A stretch of DNA of 64,000 nucleotides. Source: Fonticella tunisiensis. GTDB taxonomy: Bacteria; Bacillota; Clostridia; Clostridiales; Caloramatoraceae. The stretch spans positions 1 to 64,000 of the forward strand of contig NZ_SOAZ01000016.1 in the NCBI RefSeq assembly GCF_004364155.1, given 5' to 3'. The position numbers and the translations under genes are program-made. Below the pieces are notes generated by a model that was given only the letters and a program-made list of their open reading frames with translations, was not told the DNA's origin and did not search any database. Positions 20,701 through 30,670 of the stretch are shown piece after piece (position 1 is the first letter of the stretch; every line of letters starts with the position of its first letter).

Positions 20701-23520
20701 TCCTAATAGGTAGGCTAAATACTATTTATTTCTTTTTCTTGCCATTCAAGGCTTTTTTCGTTTCAATTCCTAATAGGTAGGCTAAATACATGACTGCGCA
20801 GGCATAGCCTGGAGCAGTTTAATAAAGTTTCAATTCCTAATAGGTAGGCTAAATACTGAATATTCAATTGAACAGCTTGTAGAGCTATTTAAGTTTCAAT
20901 TCCTAATAGGTAGGCTAAATACTTCGCCTCCTTCCTCCTTATCTTTGGTTGTTTTGATGTTTCAATTCCTAATAGGTAGGCTAAATACTACAGTTCAGCC
21001 AGGGGACACTCTCTGGAGTATAGGTTTCAATTCCTAATAGGTAGGCTAAATACAATAAAACATGCTGTTGAAGAATTAGAAGATAAATGTTTCAATTCCT
21101 AATAGGTAGGCTAAATACCTTCATCAGCATGGAAGAAATGTAGAGATGGATATATGTTTCAATTCCTAATAGGTAGGCTAAATACAGCGGAGCAGAAATG
21201 CTCTTCCGCTCAACCTGAAAAAGTTTCAATTCCTAATAGGTAGGCTAAATACAAGAATCATTGATGGTGTTTATACATATGAGTATGTGAGTTTCAATTC
21301 CTAATAGGTAGGCTAAATACAAGTGTGAAACCACAATTTTTATAAGGTGAGGTTTGTTTCAATTCCTAATAGGTAGGCTAAATACATATGAATTCCTCTG
21401 CACATCAAGTTTTTTCAAGTTGTTTCAATTCCTAATAGGTAGGCTAAATACTTAAAAATATTATTTTTGATGTCTTTAACATCTTTTTGTTTCAATTCCT
21501 AATAGGTAGGCTAAATACATGCCATGTTTTATGGCTGCCTGCTGGGCAGCCCTCATGTTTCAATTCCTAATAGGTAGGCTAAATACATTGCAGAATCGAA
21601 TCTTTAAATTTTGCAGAAACATGTTTCAATTCCTAATAGGTAGGCTAAATACTACTTGCCAATAAAATTTTTTCCCCGGTGTTCCTGGTTTCAATTCCTA
21701 ATAGGTAGGCTAAATACCGATGTGTCGCATTGTAAGAGTAAAAAAGTTATATGGTTTCAATTCCTAATAGGTAGGCTAAATACTTTATAGCTTATTTCAC
21801 ACCTCTTACATAAATTCAAACGTTTCAATTCCTAATAGGTAGGCTAAATACTAAAAGCTGAATATAGACAATTTTTAAAGGAACATAAGTTTCAATTCCT
21901 AATAGGTAGGCTAAATACAACATGAGATTAAAATTATTATCAAAATGTGAAATTGGTTTCAATTCCTAATAGGTAGGCTAAATACATTAGCAAAGAAATA
22001 TTAAATTTTGAAAGGAGATATGGTTTCAATTCCTAATAGGTAGGCTAAATACTTAGTTCAGCCCTTAAAGCTTCTTCAAAGGTCATAGTTTCAATTCCTA
22101 ATAGGTAGGCTAAATACAGAAATTCATTGAACATAAGTAGCCAGCATGTAGTGTTTCAATTCCTAATAGGTAGGCTAAATACTAACAGACCGCTAACGCT
22201 CAACCTGTGAATAAATTAGTTTCAATTCCTAATAGGTAGGCTAAATACTTGATAGCAAAGAAGATGCTTTAAAAAAGATTGAAGAGTTTCAATTCCTAAT
22301 AGGTAGGCTAAATACTTATTAGATAAAAATTGGAAGTCGTTTTTTAAATCCAGTTTCAATTCCTAATAGGTAGGCTAAATACCTGCTGCGTCGTTTGATA
22401 GTAACATTAACTTATTTATGTTTCAATTCCTAATAGGTAGGCTAAATACGACGAGTGGGGCTTTGGTGCAGAATTAATAGAAAAAAGTTTCAATTCCTAA
22501 TAGGTAGGCTAAATACACAGAAGAAAGAACTATAACAGCAGAAAAAGTAGAGTTTCAATTCCTAATAGGTAGGCTAAATACTTGAAACGGACAACTGGTA
22601 TAACCCAGAACCAAGAAGGTTTCAATTCCTAATAGGTAGGCTAAATACGAGAAAAGGCACTGATTACAACATGCCAACTCAAAAATGTTTCAATTCCTAA
22701 TAGGTAGGCTAAATACTATAACCGGTCAGCTTTTTCTCAGCCATTTTCTGTCGTTTCAATTCCTAATAGGTAGGCTAAATACTAGAAGAATTCAAAAATT
22801 ATATTTATGGACTTATAGGGTTTCAATTCCTAATAGGTAGGCTAAATACTCGCCTTTAAGCTGTTCTATAGCCTCTTTAGAACTCTCGTTTCAATTCCTA
22901 ATAGGTAGGCTAAATACCTTGCTCTACTTTATAAAATGTACTTTTACTAACTCCGTTTCAATTCCTAATAGGTAGGCTAAATACGGCTTGAAGGGTATTA
23001 AGTGCGGGAGATGTAACGCACGTTTCAATTCCTTATAGGTAGGCTAAATACTCTTCTTCCCAGTTTTCATCTTTTGCAACAACTAAAGTGTTTCAATTCC
23101 TAATAGGTAGGCTAAATACAGGATGAAACAATAAAAGAATCCTTGCAGCAATATAGTTTCAATTCCTAATAGGTAGGCTAAATACTAACTTTATTCCTAG
23201 CAGATTCAGGTCGTTGTGTTCTAGTTTCAATTCCTAATAGGTAGGCTAAATACATAGCTAACCATGCTGGAATAAGCTTTATATAACCAGGTTTCAATTC
23301 CTAATAGGTAGGCTAAATACTAAATGGGACGAACTGACAGGGGAATACAACCCTGTGTTTCAATTCCTAATAGGTAGGCTAAATACCAATTTCACCGTAT
23401 ACAACAGCTGAACCATCAAACTGTTTCAATTCCTAATAGGTAGGCTAAATACCCTTTCGAAGTCTTTTCTTGCTGTATTCTTGTATGAGTGTTTCAATTC
23501 CTAATAGGTAGGCTAAATAC
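17757..23520 (-). CRISPR. Type I-B CRISPR array, 86 full repeats plus one degenerate
   Basis: Repeats are 30 bp (as written on the plus strand they start GTTTCAATTCC and end GGCTAAATAC), the first full one at 17822-17851 and the last at 23491-23520. I counted 86, with spacers of about 34-39 bp. The crRNA strand is minus, because there the repeat ends ATTGAAAC, the usual I-B 5' handle. The leader end is therefore on the right, next to cas3. At the far end a degenerate repeat (around 17757-17786, keeping AGGTAGGCTAAAT) closes the array. Four repeats (17822, 17891, 18023 and 23022) carry T instead of A at position 13. One spacer occurs twice (19517-19553 and 20857-20892). Confidence 0.97.
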
Positions 23521-23670
23521 CCTAACAAGCCTTATTATATCTATATTATTTCATCCTGTCAATTTGTTTCTTTTTTTTAATAAAAAAGTAACTTTCTAGC
23601 TTTTTCAATACTTTAAGCCTGCTGTCGACCCCCTGGGTTTTTTGCAAGATTCAGGATCGACAGCAAAAAC
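23521..23670 (-). promoter_or_regulatory. CRISPR leader with consensus promoter
   Basis: On the minus strand TTGACA (23557-23562) and TATAAT (23534-23539) are 17 bases apart, a perfect sigma-A promoter. Transcription should start only about 5-7 bases before the first repeat. Further upstream is an inverted repeat, GCTGTCGA (23624-23631) with TCGACAGC (23657-23664), around a T-rich loop. Inverted GTCGAC motifs are common in I-B leaders and may be bound during spacer insertion. Confidence 0.8.
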
Positions 23671-23709
23671 TAACTCAACAAAACGTGACAGGCACGTTTT
23701 GTTGAGTTA
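23671..23709 (-). terminator. Terminator of the cas operon
   Basis: A 17-bp perfect stem, TAACTCAACAAAACGTG pairing across a five-base loop, begins two bases after the cas3 stop codon and is followed on the minus strand by GTTTTTG. It isolates the array from cas operon transcription. Confidence 0.8.
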
Positions 23710-23710
23710 G

Positions 23711-25996
23711 TTAGAAAATCATATAGCTTTCATTTTGATCTCTAATTAAACCTGTATTTTTATTGTAGTTATCATCTATTCCTTCAAATGGAAGAACTAA
23801 TATGCCATGTCTATTATCAAACCTTTTAAACATATTTTTAGGAACAGAAATAAAATACTTATTTAGCTCATTTTTTATCTCAAGATACCTTTCCCTTCTT
23901 TTTTCAAAGTCCTTTATACTTAAAATTTTAAAATATCTTTCTAAAATACCCCTTGCCTCTTCATCTATTTCAATAAATATGTCAATATATCCCGCGTTAT
24001 TCTCTATTAATGAAAATTTTGCTACTGGATATTTATCTTTTGAAAAGTTAAGCCTCTTTATAGATTTAATAATGCCCTCTGATAAATCCATCGCCTTGTT
24101 TTTAGTAACCTCTTTAAAATATGCATTTATTAGTTCATAGTAATCCTTTTCATTTATATATTCAAACCCCTCTAAAATTTTTCTTGTTATATTAACCGAA
24201 GCTGTCCCATATACATGCTTTGAGAAAGGCTCTCCTTCTTCATTTACCATCCTATAAACATAAACATCACCTTTATCTTTGACACCATTTCTATTGCAGC
24301 GCCCTGCACACTGTATGATTGAATCAAGAGGTGCAAGATCCCTTATTACAACATCAAAATCAAAGTCGACTCCTGCTTCAACAACCTGTGTTGATACCAA
24401 TATTATCTTATCTCCATTTTTCAATCTTTCTACAATTTCCTCAATCCTCTGCTTTCTATGCTTTGGTACAAGATTTGTTGAAAGATAATATATGTCCCTA
24501 TCTAAATTAGAAAGTCCATTAAACACCTCTATTGACTGATTTATAGTATTGCATACGATCATATAGGATTTATACTCTAAATTTTGTTTAAATTCATCTA
24601 CAAATTCTTGAACGGTTATGCTGCTTAGCTTTGGTATTATTCTTGTTCTATCAAAAAGATTGAAGTATTTCTCACATCCATCTAAAAGCTCTACTGCATC
24701 CTTTAATATTGCTGGTTTTGTTGCTGTCATCATTATTATCTTTACATCTAAATATTTTGCTGCCATTTCAAATATAAAATCAACTAAAGGATAGTATTTT
24801 ATATCAATCGCCTGAACTTCATCTAAAAGTATAATAGAACCCTTTATATTTACAAACTTTTTGACCATTCTATTTCTAACACCAACTAAACTCTCTAAAA
24901 GTTGCACAAATGTTGTAACAACAACAGAGCTCTCCCAATTTTCTATAAGAAGCTCTGACTGTGCTTTACTGTAGTCCATATTCTCATCATTATATTCAAC
25001 ATCTGCCATACTATGATGCTTAATTAAAAACCTACTCTCTGACAGTCTATAATCCTCAATTTCATTGAAAATTTCCTTAATAACCTCATAGTTTTGGTCA
25101 ATTATAGATGTAAAGGGAAGTGCGTATATTATCCTTCTTCTGTCCCCTAAAATCTCCCTTAATTTTAATGCAGCAAAAAATCCAGCATATGTTTTACCTG
25201 TTCCTGTTGGTGCAGTTATAGTGAACATGCTCTTATTAAAGTTTCTGGAGATCCCATCCATAACTTTTCTAAAAATATCGCTTCTAATTCCACCTAAATC
25301 ATTTTTGCCCTTTATCTTCTGTTGTCTTACATCTTCCAATTTATCAAATGTTATATATCCTTCTTCAGGAATCTGTGTATTAGAGGCACTTATTTTATCA
25401 GCTGATATTAGAGCAGAGTATAGGCACATAAGGTTTATATAGTGAACTTCTTCTTCCCTTCTTTCAAGGGAAAAATGTATTTTTCTAAGATTTAAAAGCA
25501 CATCCTCTACACTCGTTTCTAAAAATTCATTAAAAATTTCGCCAAATCCCAGCTTTTCATAATCATTATATATAACATCTTTATTTTGCCTTATATCCTC
25601 AGTTTGCTTTTTTACTACATTTAGCTTATCCTTAACCCATAAATCAGTTTCATCTATCCCCTTAAAATTTTTAGGAAGACTTTCACTTGGACTTTCTAAA
25701 TTTCCATGATGATGCAAAATAGCAAGATAAGCATACAAAGGATGTGCACCCGAAAGCAGCTTTAAAGCTGCAAATGCACCAAATACTGCTGATATAAAAC
25801 CATGCTTTGTAAGTTCAGATGATTCACCCTTAAATAAATGTCTTTGAAAATATGTTGTGTATTTTCCAAAATCATGGCATAGGGCTATTATCCTATAGGC
25901 TTCTTTTTGCTCACCATAAAGCAAATCATTATTTATCCCATATACCTCTTTTAAATGGTCTATTAAAAGCTTATCTGGATGCGAATAAAACTCCAC
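23711..25996 (-). CDS. cas3: Cas3 nuclease-helicase (type I-B)
   Basis: Recruited by Cascade bound to target DNA, it nicks and unwinds the invader. 761 residues. The N-terminal HD nuclease has its His-Asp pair at about 41-42 (ALCHDFGKYTTYF) and the downstream HHHG. The helicase has Walker A TAPTGTGKT (about 261-269), DEVQ in place of the DEAH box (about 392-395), motif III MTATKP and motif VI QCAGRCNR. Both activities are in one chain. It is the last gene of the operon, 40 bases after cas5, followed at once by a terminator. Confidence 0.95.
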   Translation of the reverse strand: MEFYSHPDKLLIDHLKEVYGINNDLLYGEQKEAYRIIALCHDFGKYTTYFQRHLFKGESSELTKHGFISAVFGAFAALKLLSGAHPLYAYLAILHHHGNLESPSESLPKNFKGIDETDLWVKDKLNVVKKQTEDIRQNKDVIYNDYEKLGFGEIFNEFLETSVEDVLLNLRKIHFSLERREEEVHYINLMCLYSALISADKISASNTQIPEEGYITFDKLEDVRQQKIKGKNDLGGIRSDIFRKVMDGISRNFNKSMFTITAPTGTGKTYAGFFAALKLREILGDRRRIIYALPFTSIIDQNYEVIKEIFNEIEDYRLSESRFLIKHHSMADVEYNDENMDYSKAQSELLIENWESSVVVTTFVQLLESLVGVRNRMVKKFVNIKGSIILLDEVQAIDIKYYPLVDFIFEMAAKYLDVKIIMMTATKPAILKDAVELLDGCEKYFNLFDRTRIIPKLSSITVQEFVDEFKQNLEYKSYMIVCNTINQSIEVFNGLSNLDRDIYYLSTNLVPKHRKQRIEEIVERLKNGDKIILVSTQVVEAGVDFDFDVVIRDLAPLDSIIQCAGRCNRNGVKDKGDVYVYRMVNEEGEPFSKHVYGTASVNITRKILEGFEYINEKDYYELINAYFKEVTKNKAMDLSEGIIKSIKRLNFSKDKYPVAKFSLIENNAGYIDIFIEIDEEARGILERYFKILSIKDFEKRRERYLEIKNELNKYFISVPKNMFKRFDNRHGILVLPFEGIDDNYNKNTGLIRDQNESYMIF

Positions 25997-26036
25997 AAAA
26001 AATCCCTCCTATTTAAAGAGGGGACAAAAAGTCCCC

Positions 26037-26750
26037 TCACATAAACACAATATTTTCACCATTTTCTAGTCTTACAAAATCACAATTTAGGCTTACCTTT
26101 AAATCCTTTCCCCTCTCTTCAAATATATATGTCGCAGCTTCTTTGATCATCCTATCCTCAAAAAAGTCCCTTGGCACTCTCTCCCTTACAAGCACCATAT
26201 CATCATAGTTAAATTTTATATCCTTTATATAGTCTTTATTTATTGGGGTTACAATGTCACCTTCCCCTTGTATATACTCCCCTTGATATTCACCAACATA
26301 TTCAATATTAGCACTAAATGGAGCAGCACCAAGATATATGGGATATTCACATTTTCCACAGCATACCCTGTGTTTAATCTCTTCATATATATCTTTGCAT
26401 CTATGCCTTAAATACACCCTGTACACCACATTGTTATCCTGGGCTGCAATGATTTCAAATGGAACTTGAGTATGGTCCTTTACTGCAAATACGCCGTTTG
26501 GGTTCTCTACCTTCATATAGTTCAAAGTCTGCATAATCCTTCTTGGCTTAAACATTACCCTTGCAGTTATATATAAATTTTCACTGGACAATAAATCATA
26601 ATAGCTGTCCCTCTCAATCCCTAATATTGATGCTACTACTCCCATTAGTGTAGTCCGTGGTGGAAATAGATAGGACATAGATGATGAGTTAGTATAAAAC
26701 TTTCTAAAGTGGGCAAACTTACCCTTTAAATCAAATACCAAAACATTCAT
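26037..26750 (-). CDS. cas5b: Cas5 (Cas5b/Cas5h), Cascade subunit
   Basis: Binds the 5' handle of crRNA at the foot of the Cascade complex. 237 residues, with the RAMP-type N-terminus VLVFDLKGKFAHFRKFYTN and the Cas5 signature SYLFPPRTTLMGVVASILG. The C-terminal region is variable as usual. It starts nine bases after the cas7 stop codon. Cas5 normally gives no catalysis in I-B systems, where Cas6 does the processing. Confidence 0.92.
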   Translation of the reverse strand: MNVLVFDLKGKFAHFRKFYTNSSSMSYLFPPRTTLMGVVASILGIERDSYYDLLSSENLYITARVMFKPRRIMQTLNYMKVENPNGVFAVKDHTQVPFEIIAAQDNNVVYRVYLRHRCKDIYEEIKHRVCCGKCEYPIYLGAAPFSANIEYVGEYQGEYIQGEGDIVTPINKDYIKDIKFNYDDMVLVRERVPRDFFEDRMIKEAATYIFEERGKDLKVSLNCDFVRLENGENIVFM

Positions 26751-26759
26751 ATAATCACC

Positions 26760-27644
26760 CTACTTAACTTCAACTAAATTAAAATCAGCCAGTACGTTCT
26801 TTAAGGCTACTACTCTACCTTCATACACAAGCTCCAATGCTTCATCCGCAAAATAGAATACCTTATTTATTTTATCCTTATTATTTATTAACCTTTCAAC
26901 AAGCTTTGTAATATCTAAACTTACCTCTTCAATGTCCCTTACGTTTTCAACCTTTTCAGAAAGTACAATATAATCTCTAAAATCCCCTAGTATTGTTTGG
27001 CTATCATTATATTCAACCCTTAAATATAGCCTTGGATATTGTCCTACCTTACTTCTTGTTGCTTGATTTACTATAGCATATTTCATGGCTTTATCAAGAA
27101 GTTCTAAATCCTCTGGCTTTAATCTCGTTTTTTCTGCCCTTTTACCAGACACAACGCCAAAGAAAGAGATAAGTGAATATTTAACCCTATAATCCTTTCC
27201 TATTGCACCCTGTGAATTTCCTGTCTCGCTTGAAAAATGAGATGTAATTGAAGACTCCAAAAGTTCAACCTTATTTAATGAGTATCCCCAATTAAATTGA
27301 ACAGGTCCTATAAATGTCTTGTTGTCACTTTTAACCGGCATAGTTGCTCCAAACATTCTAACGTCAATTAAATTTTCAAGTATCCAATCTTCAGTAAATT
27401 CCTTAAAACCCTTTGTTCTTCCTTCTGCATTTACAACCTTGCCATCCACCATTCTTACAAAAATATCATGTCCTAAGTCATATAAATAATCTCTTATGTA
27501 TCTTTTAAGTCTTAAATCTGAAACAAGATTTACTTCCCTTTCGTAATCCATTCTAGGTCTATTTTCCTCATCAGGATCTCCATTTGGATTACAAAGCTTT
27601 GCATCATAAAGATATAAAATTTCGTTATTGTTCATCTTTTTCAT
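26760..27644 (-). CDS. cas7b: Cas7 (Csh2), Cascade backbone
   Basis: Polymerises along the crRNA spacer to form the Cascade backbone. 294 residues. The N-terminus LYDAKLCNPNGDPDEENRPRMD and the following LKRYIRDYL are typical of Csh2-type Cas7, as is the internal FGATMPV. The start overlaps the end of cas8b by 20 bases, showing translational coupling of two subunits needed in different amounts. Confidence 0.93.
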   Translation of the reverse strand: MKKMNNNEILYLYDAKLCNPNGDPDEENRPRMDYEREVNLVSDLRLKRYIRDYLYDLGHDIFVRMVDGKVVNAEGRTKGFKEFTEDWILENLIDVRMFGATMPVKSDNKTFIGPVQFNWGYSLNKVELLESSITSHFSSETGNSQGAIGKDYRVKYSLISFFGVVSGKRAEKTRLKPEDLELLDKAMKYAIVNQATRSKVGQYPRLYLRVEYNDSQTILGDFRDYIVLSEKVENVRDIEEVSLDITKLVERLINNKDKINKVFYFADEALELVYEGRVVALKNVLADFNLVEVK

Positions 27645-29559
27645 CCTCCTTCAAAAATGGTTTTACACTGGCGTAGGAATATCCTGAAAGTATATAATAT
27701 AAGTTTTCATTCTTATTTAGACTCCAATTTGCTAAGTTTTTATCAAGAAGCCGTTTAAATTCAAAATATACTGCTTCATTATACACCCTAAGTGGCTTGT
27801 CATTTACCTTTTCTTGATTTAACTTATTAAATACATCTGATGACAGCCTTAGTATTTTTTGCTTATCTATTCCATTAAAGTTTAATTTATTAAGTATAGG
27901 CTTTTTGTCATTTAATCTTTTTCTTTGGGCATTTCCAACTTCACCTATTAAGTAGCCTAGCAGGAAAAGTGCTGCCCTCTCTTCATCATATCCCATTGCT
28001 TCAATATATTCCTTCAAATCATCCCTCACAGATAATTTAGATACATCCATCGCTTCTCCCTCCTTTAAACAGCCGAGCTTTTCAAGCATTTTTAAGAAAA
28101 TTAATGTCCTATTTATATAACCTTCTATTGTTTTGTACCTTGAAATATTGTACTCACCGTAATTATCGTTTTCCTGCTTTCTGTTTATAATTGCAGCAGC
28201 CCTACAAAAACCATTTATTAGATTTCTTCTATCTAGTGATCTTAGAGTTAAAATTGCATCATATATGTTTAAAATATTTCTGTATTCTGTTGCCTCTCCC
28301 TTACTTTCTCTAATTGGAGTCATATTATAAATTGTATATAAATTAAAATCGTGTTTACCTAAAAAAGGCCCAGTTTCTTTTTTAGCTAAATCTATAGATT
28401 TACACAGTGTCCTGAATATTCCTGGGTTTACATCATTTATAAGTCTTTGTATTTTTGTTGATTTTTGAACATTTTTATAGAACATGAAATTTAATAGAAA
28501 ATATGCATTTGTATCGTTAAAGCTCAGCGACATATCAAGTTCATTTCTAAACTCATCTATGTCAGATAAATTCTTTAATGTGTCAAAGGAGTAATTTATT
28601 TTATCCTTTATAAAATCTAAATCCCTAATATCTATGTTCTCGCCATATATAAAATGGGGAATTATATATACCTTAAATGTTGCAAGCTTTGTTGAAAAGT
28701 TATTTATAACATATGTTTCACCTGCAAGTAGGCTGTTTAGGCAGTTCTCACAAAGCTGCATGTTTTTCTTGTAGTTGCTCTTATTAAACCCACTTGCAAA
28801 AATAGCCAGATTTGTTGTATAGTATTTTAACTTTGTTTTGGTTAAATCATCTGAGACATTTTCACTGTTTCCACATATATGGCAAATACTTTTTTCACTT
28901 TTCCTTGCAGCCTTCTTCTTAGGTTTTTTTGACTCTAATACAGCCCTTCTGTATTCCTCATAATCTGTAAGTGGTACACCATCTATGCATATTACAAACA
29001 AACCAAAGTCATTTAGTTTAACACCATATTGGGATTTTAAAAAGGCCTCAAGCTCTTTTGCCAATACATCAGAGAATTTACTTCCCTTTTTACCCGATGC
29101 TATGTATTCATTATACCTTTCCTTTACATTAAAGTTTTGAATACCTATTTTACTTAAATCCAGTGCATACCTATATCTTTTTAATGTTTCATCTTCCAAA
29201 TCAACAAAATAGTTTTCTAAAATATATTTTATTTTTGAGTTCAATGGGTCTCCTAAATCAATATCAGTTAAACTGTTTATGGTCTGATTTAAAAAATATG
29301 TTATGTTGCTGCTTGAAGCATACCACTGTGGTGAATTTGCCCCATCTGCAGGTCCAACATAGCAATATTTTGACGAAGTACCAGTGTTCATTTCTTCATC
29401 CAAGTTAAATTCCAGCTTAGTCTCTGAAGTTGAAAAGTTAATCTTTAGAACATGTCTCCTTTTTCCTTTAACCTCTGGTTCCAGCTCCTTTATTATGTTT
29501 TCAAGTAGGCCCCTCTCTTTTAGAGCCGATTGCCCTATTTGAATTAATCCTTCAATCAA
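27625..29559 (-). CDS. cas8b: Cas8b (Csh1), large Cascade subunit
   Basis: The large subunit that recognises the PAM in type I-B. 644 residues, with two zinc-binding cysteine pairs, CHIC (about 226-229) and CENC (about 270-273), the usual zinc finger of the Csh1/TM1802 group. The N-terminal YCYVGPADGANSPQWY is also family-like. It has weak overall similarity to other Cas8 proteins, so assignment rests on the zinc fingers, length and position between cas6 and cas7. A small internal Cas11-like product might be translated from its C-terminal part, as in other I-B systems, but I saw no decisive internal start. Confidence 0.88.
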   Translation of the reverse strand: MIEGLIQIGQSALKERGLLENIIKELEPEVKGKRRHVLKINFSTSETKLEFNLDEEMNTGTSSKYCYVGPADGANSPQWYASSSNITYFLNQTINSLTDIDLGDPLNSKIKYILENYFVDLEDETLKRYRYALDLSKIGIQNFNVKERYNEYIASGKKGSKFSDVLAKELEAFLKSQYGVKLNDFGLFVICIDGVPLTDYEEYRRAVLESKKPKKKAARKSEKSICHICGNSENVSDDLTKTKLKYYTTNLAIFASGFNKSNYKKNMQLCENCLNSLLAGETYVINNFSTKLATFKVYIIPHFIYGENIDIRDLDFIKDKINYSFDTLKNLSDIDEFRNELDMSLSFNDTNAYFLLNFMFYKNVQKSTKIQRLINDVNPGIFRTLCKSIDLAKKETGPFLGKHDFNLYTIYNMTPIRESKGEATEYRNILNIYDAILTLRSLDRRNLINGFCRAAAIINRKQENDNYGEYNISRYKTIEGYINRTLIFLKMLEKLGCLKEGEAMDVSKLSVRDDLKEYIEAMGYDEERAALFLLGYLIGEVGNAQRKRLNDKKPILNKLNFNGIDKQKILRLSSDVFNKLNQEKVNDKPLRVYNEAVYFEFKRLLDKNLANWSLNKNENLYYILSGYSYASVKPFLKEDEKDEQ

Positions 29560-29570
29560 TTTTTCACCTC

Positions 29571-30296
29571 CTACAAAACTTCAATGCATCCAAAACCCTG
29601 GGAATTTTTAGAGCCAATGCCTGCTCCATAAGCAACCTTTAAAAGTTCCTTTGAACCTTCAATAACAAACTCCCCATTCCACCCCTTTATTACAGTATTT
29701 TTATATAACACAATGCTCTCCTTTAAAGTATTCTTTACAGGCTTTATGCTAAATTTTATATCATCTGGATCTTTGCCATAAAAGGACTTATATTTATATA
29801 TTAAGTTTCTTCTTACAAGCTCCTCAAAATCCTCCTCCATAGGATTATAATAGTAAGTTTTCTTTTTTCCATCCCTTTCAAATGTGCTATAAACTGTAAT
29901 TGGTGATTTTGATATAAATTTTACATTATCTAATTCTGGAAAAATATAACATATCCTTTCAATCTCTATTTCTTTCCCAAATATATTTATACTTCCCTTC
30001 TCTATATAGTTTTCAACTACATATTTTAAAAACTCATCATCTAATGATGAAATTAAAAGCTTTGCTCCTTCAAAATATTTTATTCTCTTATTTTGTATAT
30101 CTAACTTATACTTTCCCTCAAGCCTTGAAAATGTAAATAGCTTGTATCTTCTTTTGTTGTATTCGTAACCTTTGTCGTGTAAAAACCTTGAATAATTTTC
30201 ATCATTAATCCACTTATATATTACTGCCTGTAGTATGTGGTTATAGTGAATGGGAAGATCAAGTTCATCAAATTTCAAGTTTAACTCTACCCTCAT
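29571..30296 (-). CDS. cas6: Cas6 crRNA endoribonuclease
   Basis: Cuts each repeat of the precursor to release crRNAs with an 8-base 5' handle. 241 residues with the RAMP fold and the C-terminal glycine-rich loop GAGIGSKNSQGFGCIEVL. An N-terminal conserved histidine (IHYNHILQA, about residue 17-20) may be catalytic. It lies between cas2 and cas8b, with 11 bases before cas8b. It would also recognise the lone repeat upstream of cas4 if that is transcribed. Confidence 0.92.
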   Translation of the reverse strand: MRVELNLKFDELDLPIHYNHILQAVIYKWINDENYSRFLHDKGYEYNKRRYKLFTFSRLEGKYKLDIQNKRIKYFEGAKLLISSLDDEFLKYVVENYIEKGSINIFGKEIEIERICYIFPELDNVKFISKSPITVYSTFERDGKKKTYYYNPMEEDFEELVRRNLIYKYKSFYGKDPDDIKFSIKPVKNTLKESIVLYKNTVIKGWNGEFVIEGSKELLKVAYGAGIGSKNSQGFGCIEVL

Positions 30297-30402
30297 TATT
30301 GCATCTCCTTTGTTAAACTTTATTAATTAAATTTCTACATTTTTTTAAAATTTCCTTCCTCTATTAATAAAATTTACATCTTCCCATCCTATTTTTATTG
30401 CA

Positions 30403-30666
30403 TTAAATTATTATGTTTTGTGGATTTTTATCTAATCCCATAACTTCACGATTTGAATATTTTAGGCTGTTGAACTGATATATTATTACAGAATCCGCAT
30501 CTTTTTTAATTATCCTGCTAAGCTCCATCTTTAGTTTTTTTAAATTTGCCTCTGTTATCTCTCCTTCAAATACTGAGTTTTGCACCCATGTTAGATATTC
30601 TCTACACTTTTTTAAAATCTTTGCTACCCTTTTCTCCTCAACATCATAAACTAGAATAACAAACAT
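30403..30666 (-). CDS. cas2: Cas2, spacer acquisition
   Basis: Partner of Cas1 in the integrase complex. 87 residues from the ATG at 30666 (MFVILVYDVEEKRVAKIL), chosen because GGTGGTGATACT lies just before it. A longer frame running into cas1 is not needed. The N-terminal beta strand ends in the conserved Asp of LVYD. Length is normal. The start is four bases after the cas1 stop codon, so the two are probably translated together. Confidence 0.93.
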   Translation of the reverse strand: MFVILVYDVEEKRVAKILKKCREYLTWVQNSVFEGEITEANLKKLKMELSRIIKKDADSVIIYQFNSLKYSNREVMGLDKNPQNIII

Positions 30667-30670
30667 AGTA

